A stretch of 37,020 nucleotides of DNA from Bacteroidota bacterium (lineage in GTDB: Bacteria > Bacteroidota > Bacteroidia > Bacteroidales > VadinHA17): contig JAKLIJ010000008.1 in the NCBI GenBank assembly GCA_022709665.1, positions 1 through 37,020 on the forward strand, read 5' to 3'. A model generated the notes under the pieces. It searched no databases and was not told the origin of the DNA. It saw nothing but the letters and a program-made list of their open reading frames with translations. Within the stretch, counting starts at the first letter, position 1. Each line of letters opens with the position of its first letter. This document shows positions 7,279-16,016 of the stretch, piece by piece. A program made the position numbers and the translations under genes.

Positions 7279-8025
7279 ATGGAAAAATTTCAAAATAAAT
7301 ACCGGATACCATCAACCCGAATGCAAAATTGGAATTACGGATGGGCCGGGTCATATTATATAACCATCTGCACCAGGGACAGGGTATATTATTTTGGCGA
7401 CGTGGTAGACAGGAAAATGCAATTGTCAGGGATCGGAATTATTGCCGACATATTTTGGTATGAAATTAAAACCCATGCTAAAAATGTCGAATTGGGTGAA
7501 TTTGTGGTAATGCCAGACCATGTTCATGGAATATTGATATTGAACGAATCCGTCAAAAACAATGAAAACGAAACAAACAATGCGAACGGTGGGATTGTAG
7601 AGACAACGCATGCGTTGTCTCTACCCCATCCGCGATCCGATCCCCACCAATTGTCCGGTCCCCATCCATTGTCCGTTCCCCACCAATTGTCCGATCCCCA
7701 CCAATTGTCCGTTCCCAACCCATTGTCCAATCCCCATCCGTTTTCCAATCCCCATCCGTTTTCTATCCAATCCCCCCAACCCGTCGAACAAACCATCGGA
7801 CAAAAACGTTTTCAACATCAGGGGACCAACACCCTATCGTCAATTGTAGGGGCATATAAATCGGCGGTTTCAAAACATGCACACCGGCTGGGGATGGAAT
7901 TCGGATGGCAACCCAGGTTTCATGACCACATTATTCATGATGATTCAGAATATGAACGGATATCCCAATATATAAAGGATAATCCTTCAAAATGGGAAGG
8001 CAGAAAACCTAATAAATCAAAATAA
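7279..8025 (+). CDS. REP-associated tyrosine transposase (RAYT, Y1/HUH family) with internal repeat region
   Basis: The 248-residue HUH single-strand DNA nuclease carries the opening NKYRIPSTRMQNWNYGWAG and SYYITICT, the metal-binding His-x-His in VVMPDHVHGILIL (His81, His83), and the catalytic-tyrosine helix IVGAYKSAVSKHA (Tyr193). It ends with RFHDHIIHDDSEYERISQYI and NPSKW. Between the HxH strand and the Tyr helix, residues about 92-175 form a low-complexity insert. This insert includes nine residues (VETTHALSL) encoded by an in-frame REP-like palindrome, then eight hexapeptides of the type P-H-[PQ]-[LF]-S-x. No stop or frameshift is seen, so the gene may be active. The ATG at 7279 is chosen because the family starts here; an upstream in-frame GTG (7204) would translate through the flanking palindrome. 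Confidence 0.9.
   Translation: MEKFQNKYRIPSTRMQNWNYGWAGSYYITICTRDRVYYFGDVVDRKMQLSGIGIIADIFWYEIKTHAKNVELGEFVVMPDHVHGILILNESVKNNENETNNANGGIVETTHALSLPHPRSDPHQLSGPHPLSVPHQLSDPHQLSVPNPLSNPHPFSNPHPFSIQSPQPVEQTIGQKRFQHQGTNTLSSIVGAYKSAVSKHAHRLGMEFGWQPRFHDHIIHDDSEYERISQYIKDNPSKWEGRKPNKSK
7597..7624. repeat. In-frame copy of the REP-like palindrome inside the transposase gene
   Basis: This 28-bp perfect palindrome (GTAGAGAC to GTCTCTAC) is identical to the core of the copy at 7211-7244. It starts exactly on a codon boundary and is read as VETTHALSL plus the first base of the next codon. The centres of the two copies are 383 bp apart. Confidence 0.95.
7624..7767 (+). repeat. 18-bp coding minisatellite, eight units
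   Basis: Eight consecutive in-frame 18-bp units of the type CCCCACCAATTGTCCGAT encode P-H-[PQ]-[RLF]-S-x. Units 2-5 are the most alike (CAATTG or CCATTG core); the last two have CCGTTTTC instead. The array starts on the last base of the internal palindrome. Translation of the opposite strand gives a Gly/Trp/Asp-rich ORF that I regard as spurious. Confidence 0.9.
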
Positions 8026-8149
8026 ATATCCGTTTCCCCCCCGATTCCCACCGTGCCGGCTCTCCATTAAATTTACTATCTTTCAATTCACATTCAAAAT
8101 TTACGGATTAGATATACAACCGTCTTGAAACCATCAAACATCCTCTGAT

Positions 8150-9001
8150 ATGAAAAAGATCATTGCCTTATTAGCCTTAACTGTTCTCATAATTTCCTGT
8201 CATCAGAAGCAGACCAATGAAGTCATGCTCGACATGGCCGGTGTTGAGGAAGAGATGAATTCTGCTGTAAGACAGGCTCCGGATGTACCTGCACCTCCCG
8301 CGCCGCCGGTCGAAAAACCTGAAATACAGGAGGTGAACAAGAAGAAAATAATCAAGGACGGACGCATGGGCCTGAAAGTCACCGATCTTGAGAAAACAAA
8401 AACACGTATCGACACCCTGGTCAGGAGTTTTGGAGGTTATTATTCCACCGAGAATTTTAACAATACCGACTGGGAATCGTCATACAACCTGAGAATCAGG
8501 TTGCCATTTTCAAATTTTGAGAAGTTCATCGCTGTAATCGAAAGCGGCATTGGAGAAATCCAATACAAGGAAATTGATGCCAGGGATGTAACCGACCAGT
8601 TTATCGATCTGGAAACCAGGCTTGAAAACAAAAGAAATTATCTGACCCGCTACAATGATTTGCTTAAACAGGCAAAATCCGTTAAGGAAGTTCTTGAGAT
8701 CGAAGAGAAAATAAGAACACTGGAAGAAGAAATTGACAGCACTATCGGCCGTCTGAAATATCTGAGTGATCTGGTGGATTATAGTACTCTTGAATTGATT
8801 ATCTCCAAACGCAAGGATTTCAAATACAATCCTGCCGACCGCGACAGATTTTCAGAACGGCTGAAACAGTCACTGTCAAAAGGATGGCTGGGGTTCGTTG
8901 ATTTCACTCTGTTCCTGATAAGGATATGGCCAGCCTGGATAATTGTGATAATATTGATTTATTTCTGGAGAAGATATAGAAAGACCAGATTGAAGAAATA
9001 G
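8150..9001 (+). CDS. DUF4349 lipoprotein with coiled coil and C-terminal membrane segment
   Basis: The 283-residue protein has a lipoprotein signal (LLALTVLIISCHQKQ, Cys17) and a Pro-rich linker at about 43-60. A DUF4349 domain follows from KKIIKDGRMGLKVTDLEKT through FGGYYSTENF, LRIRLPFSNFEKFI and RDVTDQFIDLETRL. A long coiled coil (about 155-205, NKRNYLTRYNDLLKQ onward) comes next, then a transmembrane segment near 252-273 (WPAWIIVIILIYF) with a positive tail RRYRKTRLKK. DUF4349 proteins are envelope-associated proteins of unknown function. Lipid anchor and TM helix together suggest a protein held at the inner membrane. A one-mismatch -7 element TATCTTTC is present at 8077-8084. Confidence 0.85.
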   Translation: MKKIIALLALTVLIISCHQKQTNEVMLDMAGVEEEMNSAVRQAPDVPAPPAPPVEKPEIQEVNKKKIIKDGRMGLKVTDLEKTKTRIDTLVRSFGGYYSTENFNNTDWESSYNLRIRLPFSNFEKFIAVIESGIGEIQYKEIDARDVTDQFIDLETRLENKRNYLTRYNDLLKQAKSVKEVLEIEEKIRTLEEEIDSTIGRLKYLSDLVDYSTLELIISKRKDFKYNPADRDRFSERLKQSLSKGWLGFVDFTLFLIRIWPAWIIVIILIYFWRRYRKTRLKK

Positions 9002-9133
9002 CAGGTACTGAGGATTCCTGTTTAACCAACCCGCTGAGAACTACTTATTTTATCACCGGCTAACCACTACAACGTATGGTTTAATGTTGTAATTTTAGCG
9101 TGAACCCTGGTGTCTGTCGTTCGAAGCAATAAG

Positions 9134-9184
9134 TTGGCAGTTGGCAGAATGCAGTTGGCAGGCGTAATGGCGTAATGGCGTAAA
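9134..9184. repeat. Heptamer (TTGGCAG) then octamer (GGCGTAAT) tandem arrays
   Basis: Four 7-bp units (TTGGCAG, TTGGCAG, AATGCAG, TTGGCAG) occupy 9134-9161. Three 8-bp units (GGCGTAAT, GGCGTAAT, GGCGTAAA) follow at 9161-9184. The octamer is the same unit family as the array at 1031-1094. The arrays lie about 50 bp upstream of the esterase start, in a 230-bp gap that otherwise holds nothing I can name. Confidence 0.85.
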
Positions 9185-9189
9185 GGTAG

Positions 9190-10398
<1,209 letters not shown>

Positions 10399-10413
10399 AA
10401 GGATAGCGGGGTG

Positions 10414-11325
10414 CTAGTAACCCCAGCTCTTCATTACCTTCAGGTCCTCCTCGATGCACTCCATCGGCGTCTTGCCCTGATATGACTCCTGTTCAATAAT
10501 GTAAACTTCCGTTCCTCCTATTTTTGTTGCAAGATCGATGACCTCCCTGGCATTAACAATGCCTTTTCCGATTATTGTGCTTTCATATTTGTCGCCGCCT
10601 CCCGAAGAAAGGATTTCATCCTTCACATGGAGGTTTTCGAATCTTCCGGGATACTGACGGACTACATCCAGCGCCACTGCACCTCCGTTATAAAGATTGC
10701 CCATGTCGAGCTGAACCACTACCTTGTCTGGATCCATGCTTCTCATCATGATGTCGAATAGCTTTTCGTTGTTCAGTTTCTCACTGAATTCAAAGTCGTG
10801 GTTATGGTATCCGAACTTCATTCCCTGCTTTTTGCACAGCTCTCCGCATTTGTTGAATATCTCCATATAATGCAGAAAGTCGTCGTATTTGCTCCTCATG
10901 CTGTTGTCCATTGACGGGCTGACGACATATTTCTGGCCAAGCACGGCGGCATCGTCGACTGTGTATTTCCAGCTGTCGGAAAAGTCCTTTCTGGCTTCAT
11001 CCCAGTGCTGCCTTCCCATCACAGTGTGGCCACTTATCATTTTCAGGCCAAGATCGTCAAGGACTTTCCTGAATTCCTTTGGAGAGTATCCATAGAATTT
11101 TCTGTCGACATAGTTTGCATGTTCGACATATTCATAGCCCATTTGGGCAACTTTTTTCAGCGATCCGAGAGGATCTTTACCCATGTCGTCGCGGATGCTG
11201 TAGAGCTGAACTCCGATTATCCCCTTTTTGCGTTTCCCGGCTGCAATTATTTCTCCGGGCATCAATGCTGCTGCTGCGAGCAATGTTGCGCCCGACCTGA
11301 TGAATGTTCTTCTTGATGTGTTCAT
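10414..11325 (-). CDS. Tat-exported sugar phosphate isomerase/epimerase-like TIM-barrel protein
   Basis: The 303-residue protein begins with a twin-arginine signal, MNTSRRTFIRSG followed by an Ala-rich hydrophobic stretch, so it is folded in the cytoplasm before export. The rest is an AP-endonuclease-2/xylose-isomerase-like TIM barrel: GVQLYSIRDDM at the first strand, GYEYVEHANY, KYVVSPSM, FGYHNHDFEFS, VVQLDMGNLYNGG, RFENLHVKDE and VYIIEQESY supply candidate metal ligands (His, Asp and Glu at strand ends). Related exported proteins in Bacteroidetes process modified sugars; the substrate here is unknown. The ATG at 11325 is chosen over 11355 because the Tat motif then sits at the N-terminus. 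Confidence 0.85.
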   Translation of the reverse strand: MNTSRRTFIRSGATLLAAAALMPGEIIAAGKRKKGIIGVQLYSIRDDMGKDPLGSLKKVAQMGYEYVEHANYVDRKFYGYSPKEFRKVLDDLGLKMISGHTVMGRQHWDEARKDFSDSWKYTVDDAAVLGQKYVVSPSMDNSMRSKYDDFLHYMEIFNKCGELCKKQGMKFGYHNHDFEFSEKLNNEKLFDIMMRSMDPDKVVVQLDMGNLYNGGAVALDVVRQYPGRFENLHVKDEILSSGGGDKYESTIIGKGIVNAREVIDLATKIGGTEVYIIEQESYQGKTPMECIEEDLKVMKSWGY

Positions 11326-11383
11326 ATATGGGTGTAGGATTTTAGTTTGCCCCAAATTAATAAAAAACCTGTTCAGTCAGAAC

Positions 11384-11956
11384 CTACAGGTATTCTTTTA
11401 TCCGTTTCCAGTAGAGCTCGGTCATGGGGCCGGATCCGTTCCAGGCCTTTGCTATTTTCTCAAGGTCTTTATGGCTTCCCAGGGAGGCATAATACATGAA
11501 TACCTTTACTGACATTCCCACGTCGTACATTTGTTCGAGGGTCAGGTTGCTTCCTGTCCTTCTGTTGTAGTCATCTATTCTTACCTGCCTTATCTGGAGT
11601 AATCCCACAGCATTCTCTTCTTCGTTATAAGCCAGGGGATCTCCAAGGGTTTCTACCATAGCGACAGCCATCAGAAGGCTGAAGTATGGATTAACTGCCT
11701 GAGATGCTGCTATTGCTGCTGTTTGGTTTCCGGGTGCAAAAAGGCCGGTGCAGATAAGGGAGAATGTTACGACAAACAATGATCTCCTGTACCCCGTACC
11801 TGCCCGGCGAGCCTTTTTTCCGGCGCTTTCCTGTGCAGCCTGTCCGGAAAAACCCTTTCCTTTGAAAATGTCCGTATGGACTTCGTAAAAATTAGTTTTC
11901 AAAGGGTTTTGATTTTTATGATATCTTTTCAAAAACTTCCTGTTTTGGAACAACAA
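11384..11956 (-). CDS. Lysozyme-fold (SLT-like) envelope protein
   Basis: The 190-residue protein has a long basic N-terminus, a hydrophobic segment at about 59-75 (SLFVVTFSLICTGLFAPG) and a C-terminal lysozyme-like domain. The latter contains LLMAVAMVETLGDPLAYN with a candidate catalytic Glu102, then NAVGLLQIRQVRIDDYN, equivalent to the GLMQI motif of soluble lytic transglycosylases, and later AKAWNGSGPM. Such enzymes cleave peptidoglycan glycan strands. The domain is shorter than typical SLT domains and activity is unproven. The start is uncertain, since the 58 residues before the hydrophobic segment are unusual for a signal peptide and no better start is visible. Confidence 0.65.
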   Translation of the reverse strand: MLFQNRKFLKRYHKNQNPLKTNFYEVHTDIFKGKGFSGQAAQESAGKKARRAGTGYRRSLFVVTFSLICTGLFAPGNQTAAIAASQAVNPYFSLLMAVAMVETLGDPLAYNEEENAVGLLQIRQVRIDDYNRRTGSNLTLEQMYDVGMSVKVFMYYASLGSHKDLEKIAKAWNGSGPMTELYWKRIKEYL

Positions 11957-12209
11957 ACTGCTTTTGCCGCAGGAAAATTCCTAAAAGTATCTATCAGAAA
12001 TTTAGTGCTTTTTCTCTTAAAAACATGCAGAAAATCCCTGAATGTTATCAACAACCTGAATTCTCCGGCTGTTTTCTGCGGTATCAGCCATAATTACCGG
12101 ATAACAAGATATATCTGGTTTTGTTCATAATTCTGTTGTATTGATCCTGGTCTGGTTACCGGGTTGTCAATTTGATTTTTTAAATTGCCGTCGTAAAAGA
12201 AAGAGCGCC

Positions 12210-15200
12210 ATGCCAAAACGTGAAGACATCAGCAAGGTTATGATAATAGGTTCGGGACCGATCATCATCGGCCAGGCCTGTGAATTTGATTACTCGGGAA
12301 CCCAGGCCTGCAAGGCGCTCCGGTCGCTGGGGTATAAAATAGTCCTGGTCAATTCAAATCCTGCCACCATAATGACTGATCCCGGGATTGCCGATGCGAC
12401 CTATGTGGAACCGCTCGACGAATATGCTCTTACCGAGATAATCAAAAAAGAGAGGCCGGATGCATTGTTGCCGAATCTTGGAGGACAGACCGGGCTTAAC
12501 CTTTCGTCGCTGCTGGCAAAGAAGGGTGTGCTTGAAAAGTACAATGTGAAAGTTATCGGCGTCAATATCGATGCCATAGAGAGGGGCGAAGACAGGGTTG
12601 CCTTCAAGGAGACCATGAACCGGCTTGGCATTGAGATGCCTCTCAGCAGGGCAGTGAACAGTGTGGAAGAAGCTGAGAAAGTTGCTGCTGAGCTTGGATA
12701 CCCTGTTGTTGTCCGTCCCGCCTATACTATGGGTGGTACAGGCGGCGGGCTGGTTTATAATGCAGAAGAACTTCGTACTATAGCCGGCAGGGGGCTGGCG
12801 GCAAGTATTGTGAACCAGGTTCTGATAGAGGAGTCGGTTCTGGGATGGGAGGAGCTGGAACTGGAGGTTGTAAGGGATGCAAAGAACCAGATGATAACGG
12901 TCTGCTTCATCGAGAATGTTGATCCCATGGGTGTTCACACCGGCGACTCATTCTGCACTGCTCCCATGCTGACAATAAGCCAGGAACTTCAGAGCAGGCT
13001 TCAGAAATATTCTTACGACATAGTTGAAGCCATTGAAGTTATTGGAGGAACCAATGTTCAGTTTGCTCACGATCCGGTTACCGACAGGGTTGTTGTAATA
13101 GAAATAAATCCCCGGACATCGCGTTCATCAGCGCTGGCTTCGAAGGCAACAGGTTTTCCGATAGCATATGTCTCGTCACTTCTTGCAGGAGGTCTCACCC
13201 TTGATGAGCTGCCTTACTGGCGGGAAGGAACACTGGATAAATACACTCCGTCGGGCGACTACGTGGTTGTGAAATTTCCACGGTGGGCATTTGAGAAATT
13301 CGAAGGGCTTGAGGACAAACTCGGCACCCAGATGCAGGCTGTGGGCGAAGTGATGAGCATAGGAAAAAACTACAAGGAAGCTCTTCAGAAGGCAATAAGG
13401 TCGCTCGAGATCGGACGCTACGGTCTGGGATTCGCAAAGGATTTCAATAAAAGACCGCTGGAGGAACTGATGAACATGCTCAACCATCCTTCAAGCGAGC
13501 GTCAGTTCATAATGTATGAAGCGCTTCGGAAGGGAGCCGGCGTCGCGGAGCTACACCGGAAAACAAGGATCAAAGCCTGGTTTATCGAACAGATGAAGGA
13601 ACTGGTGACCCTCGAGGAAAAAATCCTTGATTACAAGGGCATGATGCTCCCAAATGATCTGTTTATCACTGCGAAAAAGAACGGTTTCGCCGACAGGTAC
13701 CTTTCAAAGCTTCTGGGGATCAATGAGAAAGTTATAAGGGCAAAACGCATATCCCTCGGTCTGACTGAGGCCTGGGAACCGGTGCCGGTAAGCGGAGTTC
13801 CCGACGCTTCCTATTACTTTTCCACTTACAACGCTCCCGATATGGTGCCGGTAAGTAACAGGAAGAAGATAATGGTTCTGGGAGGCGGACCAAACAGGAT
13901 AGGACAGGGTATTGAATTTGACTATTGCTGTGTTCATGCCGCCTTTGCGATACGCGACGGCGGATATGAATCAATAATGGTGAACTGTAATCCCGAAACT
14001 GTGTCGACAGATTTCGACACCTCTCACAGACTGTACTTTGAACCTCTCACGGCTGAGGATGTCCTCAGTATTTACGAAAAGGAGAAGCCTGAAGGAGTAA
14101 TAGTGCAGTTTGGCGGCCAGACTCCCCTGAATCTTGCCAGGGAGCTTGCAGAAGCCGGTGTGAAGATACTCGGCACTACCCCCGACACCATCGATCTGGC
14201 TGAGGACCGGGACCGCTTCAGACACGTGATAAACAAACTTGGCATTCCACAGCCCGAGTCGGGAATGGCAAGCAACATTACAGAAGCTCTCGGTGTAGCC
14301 GAGAGGATAGGCTACCCTCTGATGATCAGGCCTTCGTATGTGCTTGGAGGAAGAGCCATGAAAATTATTCTCGACGAGAAGATGCTGACCGAATATGTGG
14401 CTGCGGCCATCGGCGTATCTCCCGACAGACCCCTGCTTCTCGACAAGTTTCTCGAAGACGCCATTGAATCGGAGGCCGATGCTATTTCAGACGGAGTCGA
14501 TGCATTTGTGCCGGCCGTCATGCAGCATATAGAGTATGCAGGTATCCACTCGGGCGATTCAGCCTGCGTCATACCTCCGGTGGTCATCCCCAAGGAACAC
14601 AAGAAGACAATATACGACTACACCCGGAAACTGGCAATGGAGCTTAACGTAATAGGACTTTTGAATATACAGTATGCTATTTATGAGGATACCGTGTACA
14701 TCCTTGAAGCCAACCCCAGGGCATCACGCACAGTACCGCTGGTTTCGAAGGTCTGCGACATTTCTATGGCACGGATAGCCACCCAGATAATGCTTGGCAT
14801 GAAGCTTTCAGAATTCGGACTGAGAAAACGGACCATAAAGCATTACGGCGTCAAGGAAGCCGTTTTCCCGTTCAATATGTTCCCGGCTATTGATCCCCTT
14901 CTTGGTCCGGAAATGAGGTCGACCGGAGAGGTGCTTGGAACGGCCGACTCATATGGAATGGCATTTTTCAAATCACAGGAGGCAACCCTGTCGCCGCTTC
15001 CCATAAAGGGAAAAGTCCTCATCACCATTGCCGACCGCGACAAGAACAGGATACTGCCGGCAGCAAGGAATTTCAGGGATATGGGATTCACGATCATTTC
15101 GACAGGCGGGACCAGGCAATTCCTTGTCGACAACGGAATCCCCGCCGATCTCATTCTGAAGGTCCACCAGGGAAGGCCCAACATAGTTGATGCGATAAAG

Positions 15201-15413
15201 AACAAGGAGATCGATCTTGTTATTAATACCCCGGCAGGCCGGCTCAGCGAGTATGATGATTCCTATATAAGGAAGAATGCAATAAGGTACAAGGTTCCGT
15301 ATATCACGACAACATCAGCGGCTCTCTCTGCAACAGAAGGCATCAAAGCCAGGCAGAACGGGGAGTACAAGGTGAAATCGCTTCAGGAGTATCATGCTGA
15401 AATAGAGGACTGA
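12210..15413 (+). CDS. carB: Carbamoyl phosphate synthase, large subunit
   Basis: The 1067-residue enzyme makes carbamoyl phosphate from ammonia (delivered by CarA from glutamine), bicarbonate and two ATP, for pyrimidine and arginine synthesis. Both halves are complete: the N-terminal SGPIIIGQACEFDYSG and ATP-grasp loop GGTGGG (175-180), then the second synthetase unit starting GGGPNRIGQGIEFDYCC with RPSYVLGGRAM. The C-terminal MGS-like allosteric domain (about 935-1067) contains STGGTRQFLVDNGIP. The length matches the family (E. coli 1073). The start at 12210 (MPKREDISKVM) is preferred over 12141, with an A/G-rich AAAGAAAGAG upstream. carA is not adjacent, so the subunits are encoded apart or the partner is outside the window. 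Confidence 0.98.
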   Translation: MPKREDISKVMIIGSGPIIIGQACEFDYSGTQACKALRSLGYKIVLVNSNPATIMTDPGIADATYVEPLDEYALTEIIKKERPDALLPNLGGQTGLNLSSLLAKKGVLEKYNVKVIGVNIDAIERGEDRVAFKETMNRLGIEMPLSRAVNSVEEAEKVAAELGYPVVVRPAYTMGGTGGGLVYNAEELRTIAGRGLAASIVNQVLIEESVLGWEELELEVVRDAKNQMITVCFIENVDPMGVHTGDSFCTAPMLTISQELQSRLQKYSYDIVEAIEVIGGTNVQFAHDPVTDRVVVIEINPRTSRSSALASKATGFPIAYVSSLLAGGLTLDELPYWREGTLDKYTPSGDYVVVKFPRWAFEKFEGLEDKLGTQMQAVGEVMSIGKNYKEALQKAIRSLEIGRYGLGFAKDFNKRPLEELMNMLNHPSSERQFIMYEALRKGAGVAELHRKTRIKAWFIEQMKELVTLEEKILDYKGMMLPNDLFITAKKNGFADRYLSKLLGINEKVIRAKRISLGLTEAWEPVPVSGVPDASYYFSTYNAPDMVPVSNRKKIMVLGGGPNRIGQGIEFDYCCVHAAFAIRDGGYESIMVNCNPETVSTDFDTSHRLYFEPLTAEDVLSIYEKEKPEGVIVQFGGQTPLNLARELAEAGVKILGTTPDTIDLAEDRDRFRHVINKLGIPQPESGMASNITEALGVAERIGYPLMIRPSYVLGGRAMKIILDEKMLTEYVAAAIGVSPDRPLLLDKFLEDAIESEADAISDGVDAFVPAVMQHIEYAGIHSGDSACVIPPVVIPKEHKKTIYDYTRKLAMELNVIGLLNIQYAIYEDTVYILEANPRASRTVPLVSKVCDISMARIATQIMLGMKLSEFGLRKRTIKHYGVKEAVFPFNMFPAIDPLLGPEMRSTGEVLGTADSYGMAFFKSQEATLSPLPIKGKVLITIADRDKNRILPAARNFRDMGFTIISTGGTRQFLVDNGIPADLILKVHQGRPNIVDAIKNKEIDLVINTPAGRLSEYDDSYIRKNAIRYKVPYITTTSAALSATEGIKARQNGEYKVKSLQEYHAEIED

Positions 15414-15416
15414 GAT

Positions 15417-15458
15417 GCGGTACGCGGCGTGCGGCACGCGGTACGCGGCGTGAGGTCT
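15417..15458. repeat. 7-bp tandem array, GCGGYRY type
   Basis: Six 7-bp units follow directly after the carB stop: GCGGTAC, GCGGCGT, GCGGCAC, GCGGTAC, GCGGCGT and GAGGTCT. The array fills the short gap between the convergent carB and TerB-like genes. The same unit family reappears at 36489-36558. Confidence 0.85.
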
Positions 15459-15489
15459 GGCCTTGTACCTTGCGTCTTAAACCTCGGTC

Positions 15490-15927
15490 TTAGTCCTGAA
15501 ACAGTATTTCTGTTCTGAACCTGTGGAAAAGGGTTTCCTCGTCGTCACCCTTTCTGATGCCGGCAAGAAGAAGTTCGATAAGTTTTGCTATGGTTTTATC
15601 GCTGAATCCGGCTTCGATGGCAAAGCGCTTCAGGAGTTTTCTCTCACCTTCGCTCACGTTCTCGTCGGCAAGAATCATTTCAGCAATATTGTAGAGATGG
15701 TCGAATTTTTCCTGGAGGAGGTACGGCGGATCGTAATGACTTGATTCATTTTTAATAAGCTCATCAATCTCAGGATCTGTCAAACCGAATTTCCTGCCTT
15801 CCCTGTGCAGAAGCTCAAGTTCTTCCGGGTTTACCCTGCCATCTGCTCTCGAAACCTGAATAAGGCGAAGGTAATGCTCCTTATTTATTCTCTTACCGGT
15901 ATCCTTAATGAAATCTGAAAAATTCAT
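15490..15927 (-). CDS. TerB-like (tellurite-resistance/DjlA-N fold) protein
   Basis: The 145-residue acidic helical protein carries the TerB core twice-over pattern: LRLIQVSRADGRVNPEELELL in the first half and ILADENVSEGERKLLKRFA in the second. In TerB-like domains these acidic D-x-x-x-x-x-E loops bind metal ions. TerB-like domains occur alone or with membrane and chaperone partners; no ter genes are nearby and no resistance role should be assumed. It is cytoplasmic. The ATG at 15927 (MNFSDFIKD) is chosen over 15960. A good promoter lies just upstream (15950-15981), and the gene is convergent with carB. Confidence 0.75.
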   Translation of the reverse strand: MNFSDFIKDTGKRINKEHYLRLIQVSRADGRVNPEELELLHREGRKFGLTDPEIDELIKNESSHYDPPYLLQEKFDHLYNIAEMILADENVSEGERKLLKRFAIEAGFSDKTIAKLIELLLAGIRKGDDEETLFHRFRTEILFQD

Positions 15928-15949
15928 ATCGTTCCAATTATCGTTGCTA

Positions 15950-15981
15950 CAAAAATACAAACGTCAAATATATCATGGAAA
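15950..15981 (-). promoter_or_regulatory. Promoter of the TerB-like gene
   Basis: On the minus strand TATTTTTG (15957 down to 15950) is an exact -7 element, and TTTC (15981 down to 15978), 20 nt upstream, is a one-mismatch -33 element. The start is expected near 15944, giving a leader of about 17 nt. This placement also supports the ATG at 15927 over the one at 15960. Confidence 0.6.
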
Positions 15982-16016
15982 ATTCAATTCCTGTGCTCTC
16001 TGACATAAACAAAAAA

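Noticed and set aside
7524..7796. Gly/Trp/Asp-rich minus-strand ORF inside the transposase gene
   Set aside because: Its periodic composition is the complement of the 18-bp minisatellite, and the plus strand holds the real HUH protein.
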